From NCBI GenBank assembly GCA_015658775.1, contig DQOF01000139.1, forward strand, positions 1-33,113: DNA of 33,113 nt. Direction: 5' to 3'. This DNA comes from Acidimicrobiia bacterium. GTDB taxonomy: Bacteria; Actinomycetota; Acidimicrobiia; Acidimicrobiales; MedAcidi-G1. The position numbers and the translations under genes were made by a program. Below are positions 13,704-24,763 of the stretch, in pieces. Each line of letters begins with the position of its first letter. The stretch's first letter is position 1. Under the pieces are notes generated by a model. The model was not told the DNA's origin. It saw only the letters and a list, made by a program, of their open reading frames with translations, and did not search any database.

Positions 13704-14684
13704 ATGCAACTGGTCACGCACAAGAAGCTCTATCTCGTGTCAGGCCGGATCAGCCGACCGCTCTCCGAGGCCATCGCCGACGAGATGGGCGAGACCCTCG
13801 GTGAGCCGAACATTACCGAGTTCGCCAATGGGGAGATCCACTGCAGGTTCTCCGAGTCCATCCGCGGCAGCGACGTGTTCATCATCCAGACCCACGCCCA
13901 CCAGAACGGCTCGTCCATCAACGATGCTCTGATGGAGCAGTTGATAATGATCGATGCCGCACGCCGGGCATCCGCCAAGCGCATAACCGTCGTGTGTCCC
14001 CACTACGGCTACGCCCGTCAGGACAGGAAGGCGTCGGGCCGCGAGCCGATCACGGCGAGCCTGGTCGCCAACCTCTTCAAGGTGGCGGGGGCCAGTCGCC
14101 TGGTTGCCATCGACCTCCACTCGGGCCAGATCCAGGGCTTCTTCGACGGCCCCGTCGACCACCTCACAGCCATGCCTGTACTGGTCGAGGGGCTCAGCTC
14201 GTTGAAGGGCGACCTGTCCATCGTGTCGCCCGACGCCGGTCGGGTGAAGGTCGCCGAGCGCTACGCGATGCAACTCCATGCCGACCTGGCCATCGTGCAC
14301 AAGAGGCGCAGCCACACGGGGTTCAAAACGGTCGAGGCCAAGGAGGTGGTGGGCGACGTCGCCGGCAGGGTGTGCGTCATCGTCGACGACATGATCGACA
14401 CGGCAGGCACAGTCTGCGCCGCAGCGGAGCAACTCGTAGACCGGGGTGCGGAGAGGGTCATAGCCGCAACCACCCACGGCCTCTTCTCCGGACCTGCCCT
14501 CGAGCGCTTGACAGCCTCGCCGATCGAGAAGGTCATCGTCACAGACACCCTTCCGCTACCCGACGGCATCGACCCCGATTTCATCGAGGTGCTCTCCGTG
14601 GCACCTCTCATCGCCAGGGCCATCGGTGCAGTGTTCGCCGACACATCGGTCAGCGAGATCTTCGGCGGCGAGAACCTCTCCTGA
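13704..14684 (+). CDS. prs: Ribose-phosphate pyrophosphokinase (PRPP synthetase)
   Basis: A 326-residue class I PRPP synthase that transfers pyrophosphate from ATP to ribose 5-phosphate, feeding purine, pyrimidine, His, Trp and NAD synthesis. It shows NITEFANGEIHCRF, a flexible-loop PHYGYARQDRKASGREPITASLVANL, a metal-binding HSGQIQGFFD, and the PRPP loop VIVDDMIDTAGT at about residues 230-241. Length is normal. ATG 13704 follows GAGGG and matches the usual N-terminus; the track's earlier ATG 13548 lies within the DUF4395 gene. It is usually preceded by glmU in actinobacteria; here it is not. rplY, pth and mfd follow in the conserved order. Confidence 0.96.
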   Translation: MQLVTHKKLYLVSGRISRPLSEAIADEMGETLGEPNITEFANGEIHCRFSESIRGSDVFIIQTHAHQNGSSINDALMEQLIMIDAARRASAKRITVVCPHYGYARQDRKASGREPITASLVANLFKVAGASRLVAIDLHSGQIQGFFDGPVDHLTAMPVLVEGLSSLKGDLSIVSPDAGRVKVAERYAMQLHADLAIVHKRRSHTGFKTVEAKEVVGDVAGRVCVIVDDMIDTAGTVCAAAEQLVDRGAERVIAATTHGLFSGPALERLTASPIEKVIVTDTLPLPDGIDPDFIEVLSVAPLIARAIGAVFADTSVSEIFGGENLS

Positions 14685-14743
14685 GCCACCCCGCCCCGGG
14701 CAGCCGCGCCGGTTGTGGTGGTCCGGCCCGAGACATCAGGCGG

Positions 14744-14749
14744 TAGACT
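14744..14749 (+). promoter_or_regulatory. Candidate -10 box of rplY
   Basis: TAGACT in the 129-base prs-rplY gap would give a leader of about 58 bases with AGGA at 14801 before ATG 14814. Confidence 0.4.
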
Positions 14750-14813
14750 CGCCCGTCGGTCCGGAGATCGCCCGGCCCCACATCCCCCTCTGATCCGCGC
14801 AGGAAGCGTTCCC

Positions 14814-15506
14814 ATGGACGACATCGTTCTCACCGCCAGCACCGGCCGACCCATCGGCACCCGACCCAGTCGCCGGAGCCGCAACGGGGGACACATCCCC
14901 GCCGTCCTCTACGGCCTCGGCAAGGACTCGATACCGGTGACGGTCGAGTGGACCGAACTGCGTCGCACCATCACGACCGAGGCAGGCCTCAACGCCGTCA
15001 TCCACCTCGAAGTCGAGGGCAAGAGGCACATGTCGATCATCAAGGACATCCAGCGCCATCCGGTGCGCCGGGACGTGCTGCACGTCGACTTCCTCCGCAT
15101 CGATCCGAAGAAGGACGTCACCGTCGACGTCTCGATAGTCATGGTGGGCGATGCCAAGGCGGTCACCGACAGCGACGGCATGGTTGACCAGAACCTCTTC
15201 ACGCTGACCATCAATGCGGCGCCCAGCAGCATTCCCAACGAGATCCAGATCGACATCTCAGGCCTGACCATCGGCGACTCCCTCCGGGTCGGCGACCTGA
15301 TGCTGCCCGACGGCGTCACCACCGACGTCGATCCCGACGAGACGGTTGCAGTGGGCACGATCACCCGTTCGACGCTCGAGGCCATGGCAGCCGACGAAGC
15401 CGCCGAAGCCGAGGCCATGGCAGCCGAGGTCGGTGAGGATGGCGAGCCGATCGCCGACGCCGACGCCGACGAGGCCTCGACCGAGGGCGACGGCGACGCC
15501 GAGTAG
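14814..15506 (+). CDS. rplY: 50S ribosomal protein L25 (bL25, general stress protein Ctc)
   Basis: A 230-residue two-domain bL25 of the Ctc type that binds 5S rRNA. The N-terminal domain (about residues 1-95) includes GTRPSRRSRNGGHIPAVLYG, HMSIIKDIQRHPVRRDVLHVDF and RID at the domain junction. The C-terminal beta domain includes a PNEIQIDISGLTIGDSLRVGDL segment. The tail is strongly acidic (Glu/Asp/Ala repeats such as ADADADEA), common in actinobacterial Ctc proteins. ATG 14814 has AGGAAG upstream; the track's 14715 start precedes the likely transcription start. The pth gene begins 15 bases downstream, so they are probably one operon. Confidence 0.95.
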   Translation: MDDIVLTASTGRPIGTRPSRRSRNGGHIPAVLYGLGKDSIPVTVEWTELRRTITTEAGLNAVIHLEVEGKRHMSIIKDIQRHPVRRDVLHVDFLRIDPKKDVTVDVSIVMVGDAKAVTDSDGMVDQNLFTLTINAAPSSIPNEIQIDISGLTIGDSLRVGDLMLPDGVTTDVDPDETVAVGTITRSTLEAMAADEAAEAEAMAAEVGEDGEPIADADADEASTEGDGDAE

Positions 15507-15521
15507 GCACAGGGCCGGTCG

Positions 15522-16145
15522 ATGATCCGGCGGCCCCACAGAGAGCCCCGTAGAGAGCGACGCGGCGAGCCCGCGGCCCTGCTGGTCGTGGGGCTCGGCA
15601 ACCCGGGTTCCGAGTTCGCCGGCACCCGGCACAACGTGGGTGCCGAGGTGGTGGGCCTGCTGGCCGACAGGCACGGCGGTGCCCTCAGGAAGTCCAGGGA
15701 ACTGGCCCTCGTGGCAGAGGTCCGCATCGGCGGTGAGCGGGTGGCCCTGGCGTTCCCGCAGACCTACATGAACGAGTCGGGCCAGGCGGTAGGCAGGTTG
15801 GCCCGGCGCCACGGCATCGACGATCCTGCCCGCGTCGTGGTCGTGCACGACGAGCTCGACCTGCCCGTGGGCTACCTAAGGGTGAAGGCGGGTGGAGGCC
15901 TGGCCGGCCACAACGGCCTCAAGTCGATCACCGCACACCTGCGGACCCAGGACTACCTGCGGGTACGGATAGGTGTGGGTAGGCCGCCCGGGAGGCAGTC
16001 GGGCGCCGACCACGTGCTGCGCAGGCCCGGTAGGGCCGAGGCCACAGAGTTGGCGATCGTCGTCCAGGAGGCGGCCGATGCCGTGGAGGCGATACTCGCG
16101 GACGGTGTCGATGCGGCCATGGGCCGCTTCAACTACCGCTCGTGA
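15522..16145 (+). CDS. pth: Peptidyl-tRNA hydrolase
   Basis: A 207-residue bacterial Pth that hydrolyses the ester bond of peptidyl-tRNAs released from stalled ribosomes. Catalytic and binding features are GLGNPGSEFAGTRHNVG (catalytic His), YMNESGQAV (substrate Asn), VVHDELDLPVG (catalytic Asp), GGLAGHNGLKSI and RIGVGRPPG. It has an Arg/Pro-rich N-terminal extension of about 20 residues before the usual LLVVGLGNPG; a later start is possible, but I see none with a clear ribosome-binding site, so ATG 15522 is kept. It follows rplY by 15 bases, the classic rplY-pth pairing. Confidence 0.95.
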   Translation: MIRRPHREPRRERRGEPAALLVVGLGNPGSEFAGTRHNVGAEVVGLLADRHGGALRKSRELALVAEVRIGGERVALAFPQTYMNESGQAVGRLARRHGIDDPARVVVVHDELDLPVGYLRVKAGGGLAGHNGLKSITAHLRTQDYLRVRIGVGRPPGRQSGADHVLRRPGRAEATELAIVVQEAADAVEAILADGVDAAMGRFNYRS

Positions 16146-16197
16146 CCGACGCCCTCCACGTTCGTCATGGCGGGTTCGGCCCGACCGGCCCCTTCCG

Positions 16198-19100
16198 ATG
16201 ACCGGGTCGTTGCTGCAGGCCCTTCCCGACCTGCTGGACGACGAGCCGGCTCTCACCGGTGTGATGGGTCGACGGCATGCGGTCCTCGCCGTGCCGGAGG
16301 CGGCCAGGGCGATCGTGTTGGCAGCCATCGCCCGCCAGACCGGGCGGCGACCGGTGATAGTCGCCGTTCCCACGGGCACCGAGGCCGAGTTCCTGGCCGC
16401 TGACCTGCGCCAGTACATGGGTCCCGACCAGGTCGAGTTGTTCCCCGCATGGGAGACGCTGCCGTTTGAGCGGGTCAGCCCGGGTGTCGAGACTATGGGT
16501 CGTCGTCTGCACGTGCTGCACCGCCTGAGCGACCTGGCCGACCGTCCCCGGGTCGTCGTGGCATCCGGTCGGGCGCTCGTGCAGCGGCTGGGCCCCGGAG
16601 CGGGTGACAGCCCCCCGCTCCGACTCGGCCCCGGCGACGTCATAGACCAGACGTCGCTGGTCGCCGACCTGGTGGCTACGGGCTACCGCCGTGAGTACCA
16701 GGTGGAGCACCGTGGCGAGGTGGCCGTGAGGGGATCAATCGTCGACATCTGGCCTTCCACCGCCGACGCACCGGTCAGGCTGGATCTGTGGGGCGACGAG
16801 ATCGACAGGCTCTGCGAGTTCGGCGTCGCCGACCAGCGTGCGACCGTGCCCCGGGCCGAGGTGGAGATCCATCCGTGTCGTGAGCTGATCCCCGACGAGG
16901 AGGTGCGCGCCCGCGCAGCGGAACTGGTCGCCGAGCAGCCGTGGGGCCGCGAGCAGTGGGATCGCCTAGCCGAGGGCGAGTTGTTCGACGGGATGGAGTC
17001 ATGGCTGCCGTGGCTCTCGGGCGATGAGCGGGTCCTCTTCGACCTGGTGGACGACGATGCCCTGGTCGTTGTCGTCGAACCGAGGCGCCTGCGGGACCGC
17101 ATCGCCGACCTGCAGGCGGAAGAAGAGGCGTTGGCGGACTCGTTGGCCACGACCTGGGGTGCCGATGTTGCCGCCTTCCCCCGCCTGCACACCGGCTGGG
17201 ACCGCCTGCTGCTCCACACGGACGCGCCGGTGTGGGCCATCGATTCGGTCCCGGAGGGCCCCCAGGTGGACACCGTCCCCGCTTCGGGATGGCACACCGG
17301 GCCGGGTGCGGCAGCCGGCGAGGGCAGACAGGGGGTCGGCGGGCGCCTCGCCCGGTTGCTCGCAGAGGACCACCGGGTGGTTGTCGTAGCCGACGGCGAG
17401 GGCAGCGTCGATCGGCTCACCAGGCTGCTCCTGGAGGACGGCGTGGAGGTGGTCCGCGCCACCGCCGACACCGATCCGACAGCCCCCGGAGCCCACCTCG
17501 TCGTGACGCCCATCGAGCGCGGCTTCGTCATGCCGTCGGTCCGCCTAGCCGTCGTCACCGAGGCCGAGATTACCGGTCGCAGGCGAACCCGTCGGCGCTC
17601 CAGGCCGCGGCGCCCGGCCGCGGTGCGGGTGTTCGAGGACCTGGCTCCCGGCGACCACGTGGTCCACGAACAGCACGGTGTGGCCAGGTTCGCCGGGTTG
17701 GTGACCCGCACCCTCGGCGGCGTGGAGCGCGACTACCTGCTGCTTGAGTACCGGGGCGACGACAGGCTGTACCTGCCGACCGACCAGATCGACGTCATCC
17801 GACCCCACAAGGGCGGGGAGACGCCGACACTCAGCCGGATGGGCGGCTCCGACTGGCAGAAGACCAAGGCCAGGGTCCGGTCGGCCGCTGCCGAGATCGC
17901 CCAGGAACTTGTCCTCCTCTACCAGGCACGCGTCGCCACAACGGGCCACGTGTTCGCCGAGGACACGCCGTGGCAGCGCGAGTTGGAGCAGTCCTTCCCC
18001 TTCCAGGAGACACCCGACCAGCTGCAGGCCATCGAGGACGTGAAGTCCGACATGGAGAGTGCCGTGCCGATGGACCGCCTCGTCTGCGGAGATGTCGGCT
18101 TCGGGAAGACCGAGGTCGCGGTTCGGGCTGCGTTCAAGGCCGTGCAGGACGGCCGCCAGGTGGCGGTCCTGGTACCGACCACGCTTCTCGCACAGCAACA
18201 CGGCCAGACGTTCCGGGACCGGTATGCGGCCTTCCCCGTGCGAGTCGAGGTGCTGAGCAGGTTCCTGACGACCAGAGAGGCCCGCAGGGTCATCGGCGGG
18301 CTGGCCGACGGAACGGTCGACGTCGTCATCGGCACCCACCGGCTGCTGTCCAAGGACATCCGCTTCAAGGACCTGGGGCTCCTCGTGGTTGACGAGGAAC
18401 AGCATTTCGGGGTCAGCCACAAGGAGGCCATCAAGGCTCTCAGGACCGACATAGACGTGCTCACGCTGACCGCCACGCCGATTCCGCGCACGCTTGAGAT
18501 GTCCCTGACCGGCATCCGGGACCTCAGCCTCCTGAACACCCCTCCGGCCGACCGGCAGCCGATCCTGACCTACGTGGGCGGGTACGACGAGCGGGCCGTC
18601 TCGGAGGCCATCCGCCGCGAGATGCTGAGGGACGGCCAGGTGTTCTTCGTGCACAACCGGGTCTACGACATCGATCAAATCGCAGCCGGCGTGCGTGAGC
18701 TGGTGCCCGAGGCCAGGGTGGCCGTGGCCCACGGGCAGATGGACGAGGTGAGCCTCGAGACGGTGGTCCTGGACTTCTGGGAGGGCCACTACGACGTTCT
18801 CGTCTGCACGACGATCATAGAGTCAGGTATCGACATGCCGACCGTCAACACGCTCGTCGTCGACCGGGCCGACCTGCTGGGGCTGGGGCAGCTGCACCAG
18901 TTGCGCGGTCGGGTCGGCAGGGCGGGCCAGCGGGCCTACGCATACCTGTTCACGCCGCCAGACCGGATTCTCACCGAGGAGGCCCACGAGCGGCTCCGTA
19001 CGATCGGTGAGACCACGGAACTGGGTTCAGGCTACAGGATCGCAATGCGCGACCTCGAGATCCGCGGGGCGGGCAACCTGCTCGGCACCGGTCAGACAGG

Positions 19101-19695
19101 TCACATCGCCGCGGTCGGCTACGACCTCTACTGCCAGATGGTGACAGAGGCGGTGGACGAGCTGGCCGGCCGGGTGCCCGAGCCGGTGGCGGACGTCAGG
19201 GTCGAGGTGCCGGTCGATGCCCACCTGCCCGACACCTACGTCTCCCGCAACGACCTCCGACTCGAGGCCTACCGCAAGCTGGCCACCGCAGGGGCGTCTC
19301 CCGATCCGTCGGCGGTGGAAGCGGTCCGGACCGAGTGGGAGGACAGGTACGGGCCACTGCCGCCACCCGCACAGGCGCTGATCGAGGTGGGTCGCCTGCG
19401 CTCGATGTGCGCGGCACGCGGGATCACAGAGGTCGTGGTCAACAGGGGCCCCGGCCTGGGCGGCCCCGAACGGGTCGCCCGGTGCTCGCCCGTGGACCTG
19501 CCGCTCAGCAGGCAGACCAGGCTCGCCCGCCTCTACCGGCACGCCGTGTACAAGCAGGGACCCCGGCACCTGCTGCTGCCCATCGGCGAAGGTGACCTGA
19601 TGGCCCAGTTGGCCTCGATGCTGGACGACCTTGTGCCCCTGGCCGACGGGCCTGCCGGACCCATCGTGGCGTCGCGTAGCATTCAGGGCTCGTGA
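16198..19695 (+). CDS. mfd: Transcription-repair coupling factor Mfd
   Basis: A 1165-residue SF2 translocase that removes RNA polymerase stalled at lesions and recruits UvrA. The N-terminal UvrB-like region includes GRRHAVLAV, ELFPAWETLPFERVSP and VRGSIVDIWP. The CarD-like RNA-polymerase-interaction domain begins near residue 480 (LAPGDHVVHEQHGVARFAG). The motor has Walker A CGDVGFGKTE (about 630), the DEEQ box VVDEEQHFGV (about 730), ATPIPRTLEMSLTG and motif VI QLRGRVGRAGQRAYAYL. The C-terminal TRCF domain closes the protein. ATG 16198 starts just before the conserved SLLQALPDLL; the track's 15973 start lies inside pth. No Shine-Dalgarno sequence is obvious, so it may depend on read-through from pth, 52 bases upstream. 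Its stop overlaps the next gene (GTGA). Confidence 0.97.
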   Translation: MTGSLLQALPDLLDDEPALTGVMGRRHAVLAVPEAARAIVLAAIARQTGRRPVIVAVPTGTEAEFLAADLRQYMGPDQVELFPAWETLPFERVSPGVETMGRRLHVLHRLSDLADRPRVVVASGRALVQRLGPGAGDSPPLRLGPGDVIDQTSLVADLVATGYRREYQVEHRGEVAVRGSIVDIWPSTADAPVRLDLWGDEIDRLCEFGVADQRATVPRAEVEIHPCRELIPDEEVRARAAELVAEQPWGREQWDRLAEGELFDGMESWLPWLSGDERVLFDLVDDDALVVVVEPRRLRDRIADLQAEEEALADSLATTWGADVAAFPRLHTGWDRLLLHTDAPVWAIDSVPEGPQVDTVPASGWHTGPGAAAGEGRQGVGGRLARLLAEDHRVVVVADGEGSVDRLTRLLLEDGVEVVRATADTDPTAPGAHLVVTPIERGFVMPSVRLAVVTEAEITGRRRTRRRSRPRRPAAVRVFEDLAPGDHVVHEQHGVARFAGLVTRTLGGVERDYLLLEYRGDDRLYLPTDQIDVIRPHKGGETPTLSRMGGSDWQKTKARVRSAAAEIAQELVLLYQARVATTGHVFAEDTPWQRELEQSFPFQETPDQLQAIEDVKSDMESAVPMDRLVCGDVGFGKTEVAVRAAFKAVQDGRQVAVLVPTTLLAQQHGQTFRDRYAAFPVRVEVLSRFLTTREARRVIGGLADGTVDVVIGTHRLLSKDIRFKDLGLLVVDEEQHFGVSHKEAIKALRTDIDVLTLTATPIPRTLEMSLTGIRDLSLLNTPPADRQPILTYVGGYDERAVSEAIRREMLRDGQVFFVHNRVYDIDQIAAGVRELVPEARVAVAHGQMDEVSLETVVLDFWEGHYDVLVCTTIIESGIDMPTVNTLVVDRADLLGLGQLHQLRGRVGRAGQRAYAYLFTPPDRILTEEAHERLRTIGETTELGSGYRIAMRDLEIRGAGNLLGTGQTGHIAAVGYDLYCQMVTEAVDELAGRVPEPVADVRVEVPVDAHLPDTYVSRNDLRLEAYRKLATAGASPDPSAVEAVRTEWEDRYGPLPPPAQALIEVGRLRSMCAARGITEVVVNRGPGLGGPERVARCSPVDLPLSRQTRLARLYRHAVYKQGPRHLLLPIGEGDLMAQLASMLDDLVPLADGPAGPIVASRSIQGS

Positions 19696-20582
19696 TGGCC
19701 GCCTCCCGCTTTGTCGCACCCCTCCTTCTCGTCGCACTCGTCGCATCGGCGTGCGGCTCCTCGGTGCCGGCGCTCGAGATCGGTGAGATCACCATCGACC
19801 GTGCCGCGCTCGCCGAGTGGATCGAGGACGCCGCAGGTCCGGGAGCCGTCGGAGTCACCTTCGACACCGCCGTGGCCGTCAGCCACCTTGACCAGTTAGT
19901 CCGCTACGAGGCGCTCGTGGACCTGCTCGCCGAGCACGGAACATCGGCTACCGCCGACGACCTGGACAGCGCCCGTGACCGCCTGCTGGCGGCCGGCCTG
20001 GACTCTGAAGCGCCGGGTCTGGAGACCCTCACAGGGTGGCAGGCGGCCCTGGACCTGACCGTGGCGGCGGGCGACGGTGTCCGGAGTGCGTACGAGGCCA
20101 ACTCCGACCTGCTCGGCCACGAGCTCTGCGCCAGCCACATCCTGGTCTCCCTCGAGGAGGACGCCGGTGTCGTGCATCGACTCGTCGAGTCCGGAAGGGA
20201 CTTCGCCGGGTTGGCGGGCGCTCTCTCGCAGGACCCCGGCTCGGCGGGCATCGGCGGTGCGCTGGGCTGTGTGTCCATAGGTATGTTCGTGCCCACGTTC
20301 GAGAGGGCGGTGCTGGGCGCGCTGCGCGCCGGAGTGACGCTGGTCGGACCGGTACCGAGCCAGCTCGGCTTCCACGTGATCCGGATCGACGAGGTCCGAA
20401 GGGTCGACCCAGTCCCGTTCGACGCGCTGGGTGATCGGGTCCTAGGGGCCATGCTTCACCTGGCGACCCTCACGCGCCCGATCGACCTGGATTCCAGGTA
20501 CGGCACCTGGGATCCAATCATCGGGCGCGTCGTGGCGCCGGCCGGCCCGGTCGAACCCGGAGCGGCCCGGCCGGGGTCCTGA
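19692..20582 (+). CDS. Lipoprotein with parvulin (PpiC) peptidyl-prolyl isomerase domain
   Basis: A 296-residue putative lipoprotein: signal peptide with lipobox LVASAC, then a SurA/PrsA-like helical N-domain (about residues 35-145). A parvulin domain (about 148-238) has ASHILVS at its start, SGRDFAGLAGALSQDPGSAGIGGALGCV in the middle, a FVPTFERAV stretch and QLGFHVIRIDEV at the end. This is the standard rotamase PpiC pattern. It probably folds exported proteins at the outer face of the membrane. The start may be GTG 19692, overlapping the mfd TGA by four bases, or ATG 19695 in a TGATG overlap; both give the same signal peptide. A TAGCAT hexamer at 19677-19682 may give extra transcription. 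mazG follows after six bases. Confidence 0.87.
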   Translation: MMAASRFVAPLLLVALVASACGSSVPALEIGEITIDRAALAEWIEDAAGPGAVGVTFDTAVAVSHLDQLVRYEALVDLLAEHGTSATADDLDSARDRLLAAGLDSEAPGLETLTGWQAALDLTVAAGDGVRSAYEANSDLLGHELCASHILVSLEEDAGVVHRLVESGRDFAGLAGALSQDPGSAGIGGALGCVSIGMFVPTFERAVLGALRAGVTLVGPVPSQLGFHVIRIDEVRRVDPVPFDALGDRVLGAMLHLATLTRPIDLDSRYGTWDPIIGRVVAPAGPVEPGAARPGS

Positions 20583-20588
20583 CCCGCG

Positions 20589-21980
20589 GTGAGACCGACG
20601 GTCACGATCGTGGGCCTGGGCCCGGCAGGACCAGACCTCTGCACCTCGGGGACGCTCGGTGCGATTGCCGCCCACGAGCACCGCTTCGTCCGGACAGCCA
20701 GGCATCCGGCCGTGTCCGTGCTCGGAGACGTCGTCGCCCTCGACCACCACTACGTCGGGGCAGGCTGCTTCGACGACGTCTACGCGGGCATCGTCGACGA
20801 GGTCGTCGCTGCGGCTGTCGAACACGGAGCGGCCCTCTACGCCGTGCCCGGGTCTCCGATGGTCGCCGAGCGGAGCGTCGAGCTCCTCCTCGCCGATGAC
20901 CGCGTCGACACAGTCCTGGTGCCGGCCCTCTCGTTCGCCGACCTGGCGTGGGTCCGCCTGGGGATCGATCCACTGGCCGAGGGCGTCCGGATCGTCGACG
21001 CCCGCCGGTTCGTCGTCGAGGCGGCCGGTGAGCGGGGTCCGATGCTGGTCGCCCAGGTCGACTCGCCGGCGGTGCTGGCGGAGATGGTGGCGGCGGTTCC
21101 CGATCCGCCCCCGACGCCCGTCACCGTGCTGCATGGGCTCGGCACGGCCGATGAGAGGCTGGTCCGTGTCGCATGGGACGACCTCTGCGATGTGGTCGAG
21201 CCCGACCACCTGACCTCCCTCTACATACCCGGGTTGGCGGCGCCGATCGCCGTCGAGATGCAGCGCTTCGTCGAGTTGGTGGCGACGCTCCGCCTGCAGT
21301 GCCCGTGGGACGCGGAGCAGACGCACGCCTCGCTGCGTCCCCACCTGCTGGAGGAGGCCTACGAGGTCATAGAGGCCCTCGACTCGTTCGACGAGGCCAC
21401 CGGTGCCGGCAGCGAGCACCTCGAGGAGGAGTTGGGCGACCTGTTGTTCCAGGTCGTGTTCCACTCACGGATCGCCGCGGACGACGGCCGCTTCGACCTG
21501 GCCGACGTGGCCCGGGGCATCCACGACAAGCTCCGGCATCGGCACCCGCACGTGTTCCCCGGACCGGACGGGACCGCCACGGCCGCCGCCGATTCCGAGG
21601 CCGTGCTCACCAGCTGGGACCGGATCAAGCAGGCCGAGAAGGGGCGGGCGTCGGTGCTGGACGGAATCCCGACCGCCCTGCCGGCACTGGCAGCGGCCCA
21701 GAAGACCGTCCGTCGCGCCGGTGGCGTGGGCCTCTCTCCCGTCGACGGTCCCGTCGACGGCCCGATCTCGAACGAAGGCCTGGGAGAGGCGCTGCTGTCG
21801 CTGGTGGTCTGGGCCCGTCGACACGACCTCGACGCCGAGGACGCGCTGCGCGGCGCCGTGGCCCGATTCGCCGAATCGGTGCGGGCCGTGGAGGCCCTGG
21901 CTGCCGCCGAGGGCATCGACCTGGTGGAGGCGGACGCGCCCACCCTGACAGGTCTGTGGCAGAAGGCGACCGGGGGCTGA
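20589..21980 (+). CDS. mazG: MazG nucleotide pyrophosphohydrolase fused to a tetrapyrrole-methylase-like domain (YabN type)
   Basis: A 463-residue fusion. The first ~215 residues form a tetrapyrrole (corrin/porphyrin) methylase-like domain: VTIVGLGPAGPDLCT at the start, LYAVPGSPMVAERSVELL, SFADLAW and TVLHGLGTADE. Residues ~220-463 are the MazG NTP pyrophosphatase with its metal site: LQCPWDAEQTHASLRPHLLEEAYEVIEAL, EEELGDLLFQVVFHSRIA, KLRHRHPHVF and SWDRIKQAEK. MazG hydrolyses noncanonical NTPs and dNTPs (house-cleaning) and can influence ppGpp. The same two-domain plan is known as YabN in Bacillus; the function of the methylase-like half is unclear. Near residue 390 a small duplication reads VDGPVDGP. 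GTG 20589 is used; no strong ribosome-binding site is seen, so it is probably coupled to the PpiC gene. Confidence 0.93.
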   Translation: MRPTVTIVGLGPAGPDLCTSGTLGAIAAHEHRFVRTARHPAVSVLGDVVALDHHYVGAGCFDDVYAGIVDEVVAAAVEHGAALYAVPGSPMVAERSVELLLADDRVDTVLVPALSFADLAWVRLGIDPLAEGVRIVDARRFVVEAAGERGPMLVAQVDSPAVLAEMVAAVPDPPPTPVTVLHGLGTADERLVRVAWDDLCDVVEPDHLTSLYIPGLAAPIAVEMQRFVELVATLRLQCPWDAEQTHASLRPHLLEEAYEVIEALDSFDEATGAGSEHLEEELGDLLFQVVFHSRIAADDGRFDLADVARGIHDKLRHRHPHVFPGPDGTATAAADSEAVLTSWDRIKQAEKGRASVLDGIPTALPALAAAQKTVRRAGGVGLSPVDGPVDGPISNEGLGEALLSLVVWARRHDLDAEDALRGAVARFAESVRAVEALAAAEGIDLVEADAPTLTGLWQKATGG

Positions 21981-23710
<1,730 letters not shown>

Positions 23711-23762
23711 CCCCCGGCCCACCGGTCTCCTGCCGGACTGAAGCCCGAACGCCTGCCACGGC

Positions 23763-23768
23763 TAGTTT
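23763..23768 (+). promoter_or_regulatory. Candidate -10 box of the ABC exporter operon
   Basis: TAGTTT lies 44 bases before TTG 23813 in the gap after divIC; transcription would start near 23775 with GGAGGT inside the leader. Confidence 0.35.
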
Positions 23769-23812
23769 CGCCCCACGCCCGACCGGGCATGATCGCCGAC
23801 GGAGGTGGGACC

Positions 23813-24763
23813 TTGACGGCAGTGATCGAGGCAACGGGACTGGAACGTCGATTCGGCGACATAGTCGCCGTCGACGGCATCGACCTGCGTGTCGACAGCG
23901 GCGAGATCTTCGGGTTCCTGGGGCCCAACGGTGCCGGCAAGTCGACCGTGGTGCGGATCCTCACCACGCTCCTGCGCCCCACGGCCGGCTCGGCCAGCGT
24001 GGGTGGGTTCGACCTGGCCACGCGTCCGGGCGACATCCGCCGGCTGATCGGTGTGGCGCTGCAGGACGCTGCGATCGATCCCCTGATGACCGGTCGGGAG
24101 CTGATACGACTCCAGGCCGTCCTGCACGGCATCTCCCGCAACGCGGTCAGGACCCGGGGGCCCGAACTGCTGGAGCGCGTCGGCCTGACCGGCGCTGCGG
24201 ACCGCCGGGTGGCCACCTACTCGGGTGGCATGCGCCGACGCCTCGACCTGGCCCTGGCCCTGGTGCACGAGCCGGAGATCCTGTTCCTGGACGAGCCCAC
24301 CACCGGCCTCGACCCGACCAGCCGACAGGCACTCTGGGAGGAGGTCCGGCGCCTCAACGGCGAGCACGGCACCACGGTGTTCCTGACCACCCAGTACCTC
24401 GAGGAGGCCGACCAGCTGGCCGACCGCATCGCCATAATCGACCAGGGAAGGCTCGTCCGGGAGGGTACGCCGACCGAGCTCAAGGCGACGGTCGGTGCAC
24501 CGACCCTGCGCGTCGAGGTGGGGCGGGACAATGTCGGAACGGCCCGCACAGTGCTGGCCGAGTTCGGTTCCGAGCGACCTGCACTCGAGGGACGGGCGGC
24601 TATCGGACTGCTCGACGGTGCAGCACGCGTGGCCGACGTGGTACGTGCGTTGGACGCCGCAGGCGTGCCGCTGGTCCACCTCGAGCTGGACGCTCCGAGC
24701 CTCGACGACGTCTTCGCAGACGCCACGGGCCGCCGACTCGAAGGCGCAACGGACCAGGTGTGA
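23813..24763 (+). CDS. ABC exporter ATPase (DrrA/CcmA-like)
   Basis: A 316-residue ABC ATPase of the ABC-2 (daunorubicin-resistance DrrA-like) class. It has Walker A GPNGAGKST at about residue 42, a Q-loop region (GVALQDAAIDPLMTGRELI), signature YSGGMRRRLDLA, Walker B ILFLDEPTTGLDP and the switch His region FLTTQYLEEADQLADRI. The C-terminal ~90 residues form the DrrA-type accessory domain. It powers export by the two following permeases. TTG 23813 was chosen over the track's ATG 23789 because a strong GGAGGT (23801-23806) lies six bases upstream. Its stop overlaps the first permease start (GTGA). The substrate cannot be told: drugs, lipids or polysaccharides are all possible. Confidence 0.92.
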   Translation: MTAVIEATGLERRFGDIVAVDGIDLRVDSGEIFGFLGPNGAGKSTVVRILTTLLRPTAGSASVGGFDLATRPGDIRRLIGVALQDAAIDPLMTGRELIRLQAVLHGISRNAVRTRGPELLERVGLTGAADRRVATYSGGMRRRLDLALALVHEPEILFLDEPTTGLDPTSRQALWEEVRRLNGEHGTTVFLTTQYLEEADQLADRIAIIDQGRLVREGTPTELKATVGAPTLRVEVGRDNVGTARTVLAEFGSERPALEGRAAIGLLDGAARVADVVRALDAAGVPLVHLELDAPSLDDVFADATGRRLEGATDQV

